Program-made: the position numbers and the translations under genes
Notes under the pieces: generated by a model
What the model was told of the DNA's origin: nothing
Database searches by the model: none
Seen by the model: only the letters and a program-made list of their open reading frames with translations
Assembly (NCBI GenBank): GCA_965228005.1
Contig: CBDDGV010000001.1
Span: 682,001-746,000, forward strand
Source: JBCCXZ01 sp965228005
GTDB lineage: Bacteria > Planctomycetota > Planctomycetia > Pirellulales > Lacipirellulaceae
Reading direction: 5' to 3'
DNA: 64,000 nt
Shown here: in pieces, positions 16,952 through 24,650 of the stretch
How the letters are laid out: each line of letters opens with the position of its first letter
Numbering within the stretch: position 1 is the stretch's first letter

Positions 16952-17617
16952 ATGATCCTGCTCGTCGACAACTACGACAGCTTCGTCTACAACCTCGCCC
17001 GCTACTTCCAGAGGCTGGGGCAGGAAGTGGCCGTGGTGCGCAACGACGCCGTCGATCTCGATGCGATGCAAGACACACTCCCGGCGGCGATTGTGCTCTC
17101 ACCCGGACCTGGCGCTCCGCACGAAGCGGGGTGCACGATGCAGCTCGTTGAGCGACTCTCGGCGAAGGTCCCCATCCTAGGGGTCTGCCTCGGCCACCAA
17201 ACCATCGCGGCCGCCTTCGGCGCCGCCGTCACGCGGTCAGGCAACCCGATGCACGGACGCACCTCCCAAATCGAGCACACCGGCGTCGGCGTGTTCGCCG
17301 GCTTGCCCAGCCCGTTCACGGCCTGCCGCTACCACTCGCTCGTCGTAGAAGAGCTGTCGCTCCCCCCAGAGCTTGAGCCAACTGCCTGGACCGCGGACGG
17401 CACGCTCATGGGGTTACAACACCGAACGCTGCCGCTAGCCGGCGTGCAGTTCCACCCGGAGGCTGTGCTCACTCAGCACGGCTACCGTCTGCTTCGCAAC
17501 TTCCTGACAATGGCCGGCATCGCTGTGAACGCCGACCCCGATCCGCTACAGGAATCCGAAGCCGCCGATCCGAATCGGACCCTCGCGCCCCTGCCCGCCG
17601 GGCCCGTCACGTTCTAG
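16952..17617 (+). CDS. pabA: Aminodeoxychorismate/anthranilate synthase glutamine amidotransferase
   Basis: A 221-residue class I glutamine amidotransferase supplying ammonia to PabB. It starts MILLVDNYDSFVYNL and has the oxyanion motif SPGPGAP (50-56), the nucleophile Cys79 in GVCLGHQ, and the His168/Glu170 pair in FHPEA. It extends about 30 residues beyond the usual PabA/TrpG end with a Pro/Asp-rich tail. It lies 9 bp after pabB. A TrpG role is not excluded, since such subunits can be shared, but the pairing with PabB and the operon context favour p-aminobenzoate synthesis. Confidence 0.92.
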   Translation: MILLVDNYDSFVYNLARYFQRLGQEVAVVRNDAVDLDAMQDTLPAAIVLSPGPGAPHEAGCTMQLVERLSAKVPILGVCLGHQTIAAAFGAAVTRSGNPMHGRTSQIEHTGVGVFAGLPSPFTACRYHSLVVEELSLPPELEPTAWTADGTLMGLQHRTLPLAGVQFHPEAVLTQHGYRLLRNFLTMAGIAVNADPDPLQESEAADPNRTLAPLPAGPVTF

Positions 17618-17641
17618 CACTCTTCAGAGGCCCGCCGACCC

Positions 17642-18235
17642 TTGCCTACGATCCTCGAGTGCATTGTCACCACGTTGAACGCCGACGGCACCGTCAACGT
17701 CGCGCCCATGGGGCCCGAGGTGGACGAGTCGATGGACCGCGTGATCCTCAAACCTTTCAAGACTTCGACAACCTACGCCAACGTCGTCCGCTGCTGCACC
17801 GCCGTGGTCAACGTCACGGACGACGTGCTCCTGCTGGCGCAGGCCGCCATTGGAGCCATGCCTGACCCGCCCGAGACGCAGCCCTGCCCGGACGCCGAGG
17901 GCGTGATCCTTGCCGACGCCTGCCGGTGGTACGCCCTGCGTTGCGAGCACATCGACGACCGAGAAGAGCGTGTGCGCATCGAGGCGCAGGTAACCAGCAA
18001 TGGCCGCAAGCGAGACTTTTTCGGATTCAGCCGAGCCAAACACGCCGTGGTCGAGGCCGCCATCCTCGCCACGCGGGTCCGCCTGATCCCGGCAGAGCAG
18101 ATCGCCTCCCAACTGACCGCACTACGGCCTCTGGTCGAGAAGACAGGAGGACCTCGTGAGCACGAGGCCTTTGCTCTGCTCGAGCAATACACGCGCCGAC
18201 ATGCAGAAGAACCAACAAGCGAGAGCGGCCCATGA
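17642..18235 (+). CDS. DUF447 family protein (H4MPT-cluster associated)
   Basis: A 197-residue cytoplasmic protein. The N-terminal half (ILECIVTTLNADGTVNVAPMG, with VVNVTDDV further on) has the flavin-reductase-like split-barrel look of DUF447 proteins. The C-terminal part is helical, with FFGFSRAKHAVVEAAILATR. DUF447 proteins recur in methanogens and in C1 gene clusters of methylotrophs and planctomycetes; the biochemical role is not established. The start is TTG at 17642, 24 bp after pabA. An ATG in the same frame at 17709 would remove the first strands. Its stop overlaps the ATG of RFAP synthase (ATGA). Confidence 0.85.
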   Translation: MPTILECIVTTLNADGTVNVAPMGPEVDESMDRVILKPFKTSTTYANVVRCCTAVVNVTDDVLLLAQAAIGAMPDPPETQPCPDAEGVILADACRWYALRCEHIDDREERVRIEAQVTSNGRKRDFFGFSRAKHAVVEAAILATRVRLIPAEQIASQLTALRPLVEKTGGPREHEAFALLEQYTRRHAEEPTSESGP

Positions 18236-19200
18236 ACGGCGCCGTTACCGTATCGGCCCCGGCCAGGCTCCACTTCGGCCTGCTCCGGTTCGAAGACCCG
18301 CACGGGCTCAGCTACGGCGGCCTAGGGATGATGATCCGCGACCCCCGGACAGAGGTTCGGGTCCTCCAGTCTGAGCACTGGGCTTGCTCGGGCCGGTCTG
18401 CTAATGCGGCGCTAGCCACCGCTCGGCGCTGCGCGGCCGCGCTGGGCCGTGATGCTTTGGAACGATTTGCTGTCCAAGTCTTGCACGCGGCGCCCAGACA
18501 CCGTGGATTCGGTTCCGGCACCCAACTGGCTTTGGCGGTCTCGGCGGGATTGCATCGCCTGATGGGTCTAGAGATCGACGACGCGGCCAAGCTTGCCCAG
18601 GCGGCGGGCCGGGCCCGCCGGAGCGCGATCGGCACGCACGGCTTCCTCCACGGTGGATTGTTGTGGGAACACAGCCGAGCGCCCGGGGAGCCGATCTCTC
18701 CCCTAGAAGCCCGGGCCAGCATCCCAGGAGAATGGCGTGTCCTGCTCCTCATGCCACACGGCCGAGAAGGCCGACACGGCTCTGATGAAACTAATGTCTT
18801 TGAGAGGGTCCCTCCGATTCCGGCCGCAGTGAGCGATCAGCTCGAGTCCTTGGCTACGCAAGAAATCCTGCCGGCAGCGGCGGCGCGTGACTTCGACCGC
18901 TTCGCTTCCCACGTCGCCGCCTACGGCGAGACGGCGGGTAACTGCTTCCGCAGCGTCCAAGGCGGGCCCTTCGCGAACCAGCAGGTTGCAGACCTGGTAG
19001 ACGCGGCGCGTGACGCAGACTGCAAGGGCGTGGGCCAGACCTCTTGGGGGCCTACCGTGTTCGCGTTCGCCGAAGACCAGGATGCGGCAGAAGCCGCCAT
19101 GAACCTGCTCTCGCAGAAAGCCCTTGGAGGGTCATTCACAATCGCGATGACCCAGGCCGAAAACCGCGGCGCCACTCTCTCAGAAAGTGAACCAGCCTAG
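18232..19200 (+). CDS. mptG: Beta-ribofuranosylaminobenzene 5'-phosphate (RFAP) synthase
   Basis: This 322-residue GHMP-kinase-fold enzyme catalyses the first committed step of H4MPT synthesis: condensation of p-hydroxybenzoate or p-aminobenzoate with phosphoribosyl pyrophosphate to give RFAP, with release of CO2 and pyrophosphate. Recognised by VSAPARLHFGLLRFED at the N-terminus, the GHMP-like glycine loop in RGFGSGTQLAL (about 87-97), and the late block GVGQTSWGPTVFAF. It is the clearest marker of the pathway in this window. The ATG overlaps the DUF447 stop, and its own stop overlaps the convergent dapA stop (CTAG). The pabB/pabA pair upstream fits a demand for aminobenzoate. Confidence 0.92.
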   Translation: MNGAVTVSAPARLHFGLLRFEDPHGLSYGGLGMMIRDPRTEVRVLQSEHWACSGRSANAALATARRCAAALGRDALERFAVQVLHAAPRHRGFGSGTQLALAVSAGLHRLMGLEIDDAAKLAQAAGRARRSAIGTHGFLHGGLLWEHSRAPGEPISPLEARASIPGEWRVLLLMPHGREGRHGSDETNVFERVPPIPAAVSDQLESLATQEILPAAAARDFDRFASHVAAYGETAGNCFRSVQGGPFANQQVADLVDAARDADCKGVGQTSWGPTVFAFAEDQDAAEAAMNLLSQKALGGSFTIAMTQAENRGATLSESEPA

Positions 19201-20087
19201 AGCAGGCCGTATCCGGCCAGTGTGCTCTGCAACGCTTGCTGCTCGCCCGGCTCAAGGGGCGTCATCGGCAGTCGCAGATCACCCGAGTCTCGGCCGAGCA
19301 GTTGCATCGCGGCCTTCACCGGGATGGGGTTCGTCGCCAATGAGAGCATGTCCCGGCAAAGCGGGAACAGCCGCTGATGCCAGTCTCGGGCGGCGGCGAA
19401 GTCGCCCGCAGACGCGGCGTCGACCAGAGCTTTTACGTCATTCGGCACCAAGTTGGCCGCGACGGAGATGACTCCGGCGGCGCCCACCGACATCAACGGC
19501 AGCGTCAAGCTGTCGTCGCCGCTCAGCACGGTCAGTTCGGTCGAACAGAGCACCGCCGAGGCCTGATCCAGCGAGCCGGTCGCCTCCTTCACCACGGCAA
19601 TGTTCTCGAGCTCCGCAAGCCGGGCGATCGTCTCCGGCTCGATGTTCTTCCCCGTGCGACCGGGGATGTTGTACACGCACTGCGGGAGCCCTGTGTCCTC
19701 TGCTAGGGCCTTGAAGTGCTCGTAGAATCCCTGCTGAGTGGGCTTGTTGTAGTACGGCGCAACCTGCAGGGCGCCATCCGCACCGGCCGCCTCCGCTGAG
19801 CGGGTCAAACGCAGAGCCTCAGCCGTGCTGTTCGACCCCGTCCCGGGCATCACCTTGACGCGACCCGCCGCGGTCTCGCAGACGAAGGCGATCACCCGCT
19901 CGTGCTCGTCGTGCGAGAGCGTGGGCGACTCGCCGGTGGTGCCGACGGGGCAGAGGCAGTTCGTGCCGGCAGCGATCTGGAATTCAATCTGCTCGCGGAA
20001 CCGCTCGTAGTCGACTTCGCCGTCTTTCAACGGGGTGACCAACGCCACCGACAGCCCCGCGAACTCTTTTCCCTTACGCTCCGCCAT
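19197..20087 (-). CDS. dapA: 4-hydroxy-tetrahydrodipicolinate synthase
   Basis: This 296-residue TIM-barrel enzyme condenses pyruvate with aspartate semialdehyde, the first step specific to lysine and diaminopimelate. It has GTTGES at 49-54, Tyr139 in VYNIPGRTG, and the Schiff-base Lys167 in VVKEAT. Length matches the family (about 290-300). It is oriented opposite to the H4MPT operon and ends in a shared CTAG with RFAP synthase. pdxJ lies 111 bp upstream on the same strand; no other lysine gene is near. Confidence 0.96.
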   Translation of the reverse strand: MAERKGKEFAGLSVALVTPLKDGEVDYERFREQIEFQIAAGTNCLCPVGTTGESPTLSHDEHERVIAFVCETAAGRVKVMPGTGSNSTAEALRLTRSAEAAGADGALQVAPYYNKPTQQGFYEHFKALAEDTGLPQCVYNIPGRTGKNIEPETIARLAELENIAVVKEATGSLDQASAVLCSTELTVLSGDDSLTLPLMSVGAAGVISVAANLVPNDVKALVDAASAGDFAAARDWHQRLFPLCRDMLSLATNPIPVKAAMQLLGRDSGDLRLPMTPLEPGEQQALQSTLAGYGLL

Positions 20088-20198
20088 GCCCGCCTCCCGT
20101 GCGGTGTGGTGTGATTCGGCCGGTCCCCGAACTAGAGGAGCAGCAATATACGGCGGCTAACCGCCGCTGGGAACGGGCCGTGATCCACGAGAACGCAC

Positions 20199-20912
20199 TC
20201 AGCTTATCAGCTTCTTCATATCGCGCACGGCCTGTTCCAGACCCACCATGATCGAACGAGAGATGATGCTGTGCCCGATGTTCAGTTCACCCATGCCTGG
20301 AATCGCCGCGACTGGCGACACGTTACGGTAGGTGAGGCCGTGGCCGGCGTGCAGCGTGAGCCCGGCGTCGAGCACCTCCTTAGCCGCCTCGTGCAAGACG
20401 ACCAACTGCTCCGTGTTCACCTGCTTCGCGGAGGCTTCGGCGTAGGCTCCGGTGTGCAACTCGACCGCGTCGGCCCCCGCGGCAACGCCGGCCGCGATCT
20501 GACGCTGGTCGGGGTCGAGGAACAAGCTCACGGTGATCCCCGCGGCCTTGAGTCGACTCACAGCGTCGGCGATGCGGGACGAGTTACCCGCCACGTCCAG
20601 CCCGCCTTCGGTGGTGACCTCCTCCCGTCGCTCGGGGACGAGCGTCGCCTGGTCGGGCTGGGCCTGGCAGGCGATCTTGAGCACGTCGTCGCTGCAAGCG
20701 ACCTCGAGGTTCAACGAGACCGCCACGGTCTGACGGAGGAGGTGGAGGTCGCGCTCCTGGATGTGCCGGCGGTCCTCGCGGAGGTGGAGCGTGATGCCGT
20801 CGGCCCCGCCGAGCTCCGCGAGCGTGGCGGCCCACACGGGGTCGGGCTCGTTGGTCATCCGCGCCTGCCGCACGGTGGCCACGTGGTCGATGTTGACTCC
20901 CAGGGTTGCCAT
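20199..20912 (-). CDS. pdxJ: Pyridoxine 5'-phosphate synthase
   Basis: A 237-residue TIM-barrel protein that makes pyridoxine 5'-phosphate from 1-deoxyxylulose 5-phosphate and 3-amino-2-oxopropyl phosphate (the DXP-dependent vitamin B6 route). Family blocks seen are LGVNIDHVATVRQAR, ITLHLREDRRHI, VELHTGAYA and GHGLTYRNV. The start at ATG 20912 gives the canonical N-terminus; the open frame continues 27 codons further upstream with no family character. Confidence 0.96.
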   Translation of the reverse strand: MATLGVNIDHVATVRQARMTNEPDPVWAATLAELGGADGITLHLREDRRHIQERDLHLLRQTVAVSLNLEVACSDDVLKIACQAQPDQATLVPERREEVTTEGGLDVAGNSSRIADAVSRLKAAGITVSLFLDPDQRQIAAGVAAGADAVELHTGAYAEASAKQVNTEQLVVLHEAAKEVLDAGLTLHAGHGLTYRNVSPVAAIPGMGELNIGHSIISRSIMVGLEQAVRDMKKLIS

Positions 20913-21242
20913 CGAGTGGTCCTCGTCGGTGGGGTTTGCGGCAGGACACACTCCGCCTTCGCCGCACGGCAATGGGGTGTTGTACGGCCTCACCCGGCGG
21001 TGTGTCTACGCTCTGGGCGTTGCGAAGCCGCAACGCGGCCCTGCCGGTCGTTGTTGTGGAAAGGACACGCCACGGCCACCCAAAGGTTCATTCCTGGACG
21101 CCCGGACCGCGATATCCGGTTCCCGCTGCTGCCGCAGCAACCGTGAACTAGTGTTGTTCGGAACTGCTCGAAAGCGGCAACCGCAGACTCTTCTTGTTGC
21201 CCAAGAACCCTGAGAGGCGGCACACCCAAGACCGAGTACGAC
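20913..21242. other. 330-bp intergenic region between divergent genes
   Basis: This separates pdxJ (minus) from the 110-residue protein gene (plus), so it should hold two promoters. The only structure seen is a short hairpin at 21017-21034 (CGTTGC/GCAACG). No coding signal was found in it. Confidence 0.5.
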
Positions 21243-21575
21243 ATGCACTGCCAAGAACTAGCCGAACGGATCGAGAACCTCCAACCCGGGGCGTCGGCGC
21301 GAGACGTGGCGCGGCTCTGCCTGCTGCTCTCGAACGAATCCGACGACCTCGAACAGCTCCGCGACGATGGCCGTCTGGCCGAAGCCTGGAAGGAGGTGAG
21401 CCTCAAGCTCCAGGCCGCCACCGACCAGCACGCGGCGATGACGCAGGAGCTGGACGACCTGGCGAACTCCGACCCCGAGAAGTTCAGCCGCGACCAGATC
21501 TGGATCCTCGTGCGTGCGATCAAGGTGCAGAGCCAGGTGCTCCAGATGTATGTCGGCAACGCCGCCCAGGTCTAG
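21243..21575 (+). CDS. Small helical protein of unknown function
   Basis: A 110-residue, acidic, mainly helical protein beginning MHCQELAERIENL, with no membrane segment and no recognised motif. Regular heptad-like spacing in the first 80 residues could support a coiled coil. It is convergent with mgtE and the two stops share CTAG at 21572-21575. Codon use looks native. Function unknown. Confidence 0.7.
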   Translation: MHCQELAERIENLQPGASARDVARLCLLLSNESDDLEQLRDDGRLAEAWKEVSLKLQAATDQHAAMTQELDDLANSDPEKFSRDQIWILVRAIKVQSQVLQMYVGNAAQV

Positions 21576-22933
21576 GGGGAACCGGCGGGCAGCAGCAGCA
21601 TCGCGACGTTCATGTAGACGACGATCCCGACGATGTCGATGATGCCGGCCACGAAGGGCGTGCTCATCAACGCCGGGTCCAGTCCGATGCGTTGGAACAG
21701 CAGCGGCAGCAGCCCGCCGAGCAGAGCCCCGCTCAGCACGACCAGCACGAGCGTGAGCGGCAGGACCAGCGCCGCGGTGGCTGATGGCGCTAGGAACACC
21801 CCGGCCGTGTAGCCGATCGCGGCCAGGAAGAGCCCCAGCAAGGACCCGATCGCGAGTTCCCGCGCGAGCACGGCCAGCCACTCGGCGGGCGTGACTTCCT
21901 TCGTGGTCAGGGCCCGGATCACCAACGTCGCCGACTGGCTGCCGGTGTTGCCCCCGCTGGAGATCACCACCGGGATGAACCACACCAGCCACGCGACCTC
22001 TTCCAGTGTGTGGTTGTAGTTCTCCAGCGCGAGCACCGTGACGAGCGCGCCCGCAAAGAGCACCGCAAGCCAGCTCGCCCGGGCGCGGGTCAGCCGCAGC
22101 AGCGGAGTGCTGATGTAGCCGTCGGGGATCGGCTCGACGGCGCCGGCGAGCAGCGCGTCCTCGGTCATCTCCTCCTGCAGGGCGTCGATCACGTCGTCGT
22201 GGGTGATAATGCCGACTAGGTGCTGCTCGTGGTCCACCACCGGGATCGCGAGGAAATCGTAGTCGGCCACCTTCTCGACCACCGTCTCCTGGTCGTCGGT
22301 GGCTTCCACGGTGACGAGGTCCCTCTCCATCAGCTCGCCGACCGTGATGTCCGGCTTGCCGAGGTGGGTGACGAGCTGCCGGGTCGAGACCAACCCGCGC
22401 AGGTGGTTCATCTCGTCCACGATGTAGATGTAGTAGATCGTTTCCAACTCTTCCGATTGCCGGGCGATCTCTTCGAGCGCCTCGCGGACGGTGAGCGCCT
22501 CCGGCAGGCGGGCGATGTCGGTCGTCATCAGCGAGCCGGCGGTGCCTTCCGGGTAGGCCCGGAGGCGGAGGATGTCGCGGCGTTCCTCGGCCGGCAGCAG
22601 CGGGAGCAGCGCGTCGACGGCGGACTCGTCGGCCTGCTTGAGCAGGTCGACCGCGTCGTCGGGCGGCAGGTCGGCGATGAGGGCGGACGCCTCGACCGGC
22701 TCGTTCGTGTGGACGAGCTCGATCTGCATCTCGACGGGCAGGTAACCGAAGACCTCGGTGCGGGTCGAGCGGTCGGCAGCGGCGAGGACCTTCCAGGTCT
22801 CGTCGGGGGTGAGTCCCTCCATGAATTCGGCGGTACGGGCCGGGTGGAGGGCCTCGCAGAATTCGCGCAGGCCTTCCTGGTCGCTCTCGGCGAGCATCTC
22901 ACGCAGCTCGGGGAGGTAGAGCGTGTTGATCAT
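21572..22933 (-). CDS. mgtE: Magnesium transporter MgtE
   Basis: This 453-residue protein has the MgtE layout. An N-terminal superhelical domain covers about residues 1-130 (LPPDDAVDLL, LLPLLPAEERRDIL). A CBS pair covers about 131-255 (GSLMTTDIARLPEALTV, LVTVEATDDQETV). A five-helix pore domain runs from about 280 to the end, with WFIPVVISSGGNTGSQSATL as the family signature. It is a Mg2+-selective channel gated by Mg2+ binding at the CBS domains. It is convergent with the small helical gene. No magnesium riboswitch was recognised upstream. Confidence 0.95.
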   Translation of the reverse strand: MINTLYLPELREMLAESDQEGLREFCEALHPARTAEFMEGLTPDETWKVLAAADRSTRTEVFGYLPVEMQIELVHTNEPVEASALIADLPPDDAVDLLKQADESAVDALLPLLPAEERRDILRLRAYPEGTAGSLMTTDIARLPEALTVREALEEIARQSEELETIYYIYIVDEMNHLRGLVSTRQLVTHLGKPDITVGELMERDLVTVEATDDQETVVEKVADYDFLAIPVVDHEQHLVGIITHDDVIDALQEEMTEDALLAGAVEPIPDGYISTPLLRLTRARASWLAVLFAGALVTVLALENYNHTLEEVAWLVWFIPVVISSGGNTGSQSATLVIRALTTKEVTPAEWLAVLARELAIGSLLGLFLAAIGYTAGVFLAPSATAALVLPLTLVLVVLSGALLGGLLPLLFQRIGLDPALMSTPFVAGIIDIVGIVVYMNVAMLLLPAGSP

Positions 22934-23252
22934 GGTTGGCCCTCGTTTCTGCCTTCGCGGCGGGGTTGGTTCGCCGCTTACCCGGCCCTACCGGTTTGAT
23001 CGAACGGCGGCGGCGGGTCAATGGCACGGGGCTTGGGCAGGCCCCCGACGTTGACACGTTTCTCGGCCGCGACTAGCCTAGCGCCGGCGGTCGACGGGGT
23101 TAGTCGGCCCCGTCGCTGCTCCTTTCTAGCGTTGTCGCCGAGTTCCACCCAAAGACGGTCGGGTGTTGTGCCCAGGCGTGGTTCCGCTGATCCCTGCGAG
23201 TGGCGTCCCGATCAGGACCCTCGCACTCGGGTTGAGAGCCTCTGTGGACGCG
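22934..23252. other. 319-bp divergent intergenic region (mgtE / rnc)
   Basis: It separates the mgtE start from the rnc start. It contains a promoter-like pair (listed separately) directed at rnc and no convincing gene. An rnc-frame extension back to 23163 is open but lacks family character. Confidence 0.5.
23051..23079 (+). promoter_or_regulatory. Candidate promoter of rnc
   Basis: A consensus -35 box TTGACA at 23051-23056 and a weak -10 box TAGCCT at 23074-23079 are separated by 17 bases. The predicted leader is about 165 nt. Confidence 0.4.
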
Positions 23253-24062
23253 ATGCACGACGCCAACGCTGAAGCCAACGCCGACGTCGACGACGGCCCC
23301 AACGGGGCTGCTCAGCCTGCGGTCCCCAATGGTTCTGGGGCCCTGTCTCGGACGGACCTGGACGGTTGCCAGGAGTGTCTCGGTTACCGGTTTGCCGATC
23401 CGGAGTTGCTCGAAGCGGCGTTGACGCACGCCTCGGGCGTCTCGCACCGCTTGGAGTCGAACGAGCGGTTGGAATTCTTGGGCGACGCGATCCTCGGGCA
23501 GACCGTCTGCGAGCGGTTGTTCTACAAGTACCCTCAGTACTTGGAGGGCGAGCTCACCAAGATCAAGTCGGTGGTCGTGAGCCGCGAGACCTGTGCGGAG
23601 CTGAGCGAGCAGATCGGGCTGGACCAGTACCTGATCCTCGGCAAGGGGATGGCTGCGGACCCGAACATCCCGCGGTCGGTGCTGGCGGCGGGGTTCGAGG
23701 CGGTGATCGCGGCGGTCTTCATCGACGGCGGGCCGGCGGCGGCGAAGGAGTTCATCCTGCGGATGGTGGACGGCAAGATCGACGACGCGGTGGCGAGCGA
23801 GTTCAGCGGCAACTACAAGTCGCAGCTGCAGCAGCTCGCCCAGCGTGAGCACGGGGTGACGCCGGTCTACCACCTGCTGGACGAGCAGGGTCCCGACCAC
23901 AGTAAGTGCTTCAAGATCGCGGCGCAGATCGGTCCGCAACGGTTCCCAGCGGCCTGGGGGCGGAGCAAGAAGGAATCGGAACAGCGGGCGGCCCACAACG
24001 CGATCAACGATCTGCGGGGCGAGGACGCGCCGCACTCTTCGGACGGGCAGCCGGGCGGCTGA
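23253..24062 (+). CDS. rnc: Ribonuclease III
   Basis: This 269-residue double-strand-specific endoribonuclease acts in rRNA maturation and mRNA processing. The catalytic domain holds the signature NERLEFLGDAILG and a second acidic site in AGFEAVIAAVFIDGG. The C-terminal dsRNA-binding domain runs from GNYKSQLQQLAQRE to KKESEQRAAHNAIN. An Asp/Asn/Ala-rich N-terminal extension of about 45 residues precedes the nuclease domain. ATG 23253 was chosen; the frame remains open to 23163. Confidence 0.94.
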   Translation: MHDANAEANADVDDGPNGAAQPAVPNGSGALSRTDLDGCQECLGYRFADPELLEAALTHASGVSHRLESNERLEFLGDAILGQTVCERLFYKYPQYLEGELTKIKSVVVSRETCAELSEQIGLDQYLILGKGMAADPNIPRSVLAAGFEAVIAAVFIDGGPAAAKEFILRMVDGKIDDAVASEFSGNYKSQLQQLAQREHGVTPVYHLLDEQGPDHSKCFKIAAQIGPQRFPAAWGRSKKESEQRAAHNAINDLRGEDAPHSSDGQPGG

Positions 24063-24408
24063 GGCGGTTTCTCTGCGGCATGACGACGCCGTGCTCCTGC
24101 ACTGGCGAGACGCCAGTGCCACCCCAACTGCATTCTTGTTTTGTCCTTTAGTCGCGGATCCGGGGACACGCGGCGATACGCCTAAAGTCGGGTGTTTTGT
24201 CGGGTGTTGGCTGGGGCTTCTCCTAGAGGGGTTCGCTCGGCGGGTGTTCGCGGCGGTCTTAATGGTTGGGGGTTTTGGTTTCTGGGTGATGAGTTTTAGT
24301 GGCGGAAGTGTCGGCTGGACGGGGTGGTTGTTCTGTTGCTTATGAGCCCCTCGCTTACGCTCGGGGTTCTGATTGCATCTTCTGTTTATCAGAGGAAGTG
24401 GCCACTCG
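24063..24408. other. 346-bp intergenic region with repeat arms
   Basis: It follows rnc and precedes the DUF2256 gene. It holds a single family A repeat arm (24099-24123) and an imperfect palindrome at 24345-24368 (core CGCTTACGC). The rest is G/T-rich and non-coding by eye. Confidence 0.5.
24099..24123. repeat. Family A palindromic arm (single)
   Basis: A 25-bp arm whose core GCACTGGCGAGACGCCAGTGC is palindromic around a GAGA-type loop. It matches the right arm of the full family A element at 33198-33277. The partner arm is missing, so this is a solo REP-like copy downstream of rnc. Confidence 0.75.
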
Positions 24409-24558
24409 CTACGTTTTTCTTGGCGGTTGTTTGGCGGCGCGGCGGCAGCGCTCGCTGCAGTACTTGACGTTGGGCCAGCAGCGGGCCCACTTCTTGCGCC
24501 AGGCGAAGGGGCGGCCGCAGGCGGCGCAGTCTTTCTGGGGCAGGTCGCGTTTGTGCAT
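24409..24558 (-). CDS. DUF2256 family small zinc-ribbon-like protein
   Basis: A 49-residue protein, MHKRDLPQKDCAACGRPF onward. It has two Cys pairs (CAAC and, after WARCWPNVKY, CSERC) and the RPFAWRKKWARCW block typical of DUF2256. The spacing suggests a small zinc-binding fold. Codon positions fit the local G+C pattern and the frame ends with TAG at 24409. It is divergent from the beta-propeller gene starting at 24651. Function unknown. Confidence 0.88.
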   Translation of the reverse strand: MHKRDLPQKDCAACGRPFAWRKKWARCWPNVKYCSERCRRAAKQPPRKT

Positions 24559-24650
24559 GGTTGCGGCGGGCCCGCTTTACAGGCCGCGGCGGCTGGGTTC
24601 TGCTCGGGGGTTTGGGACCCGATCGACCGCCCCTCTTTAGGAGCCGTGCC

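Noticed and set aside
22934..23160. Magnesium-sensing riboswitch before mgtE
   Set aside because: No M-box-like conserved elements could be recognised by eye in the mgtE leader.
24345..24368. Further REP family (core CGCTTACGC)
   Set aside because: Only one imperfect copy in this window; the stem has mismatches, so it is not counted as a family.
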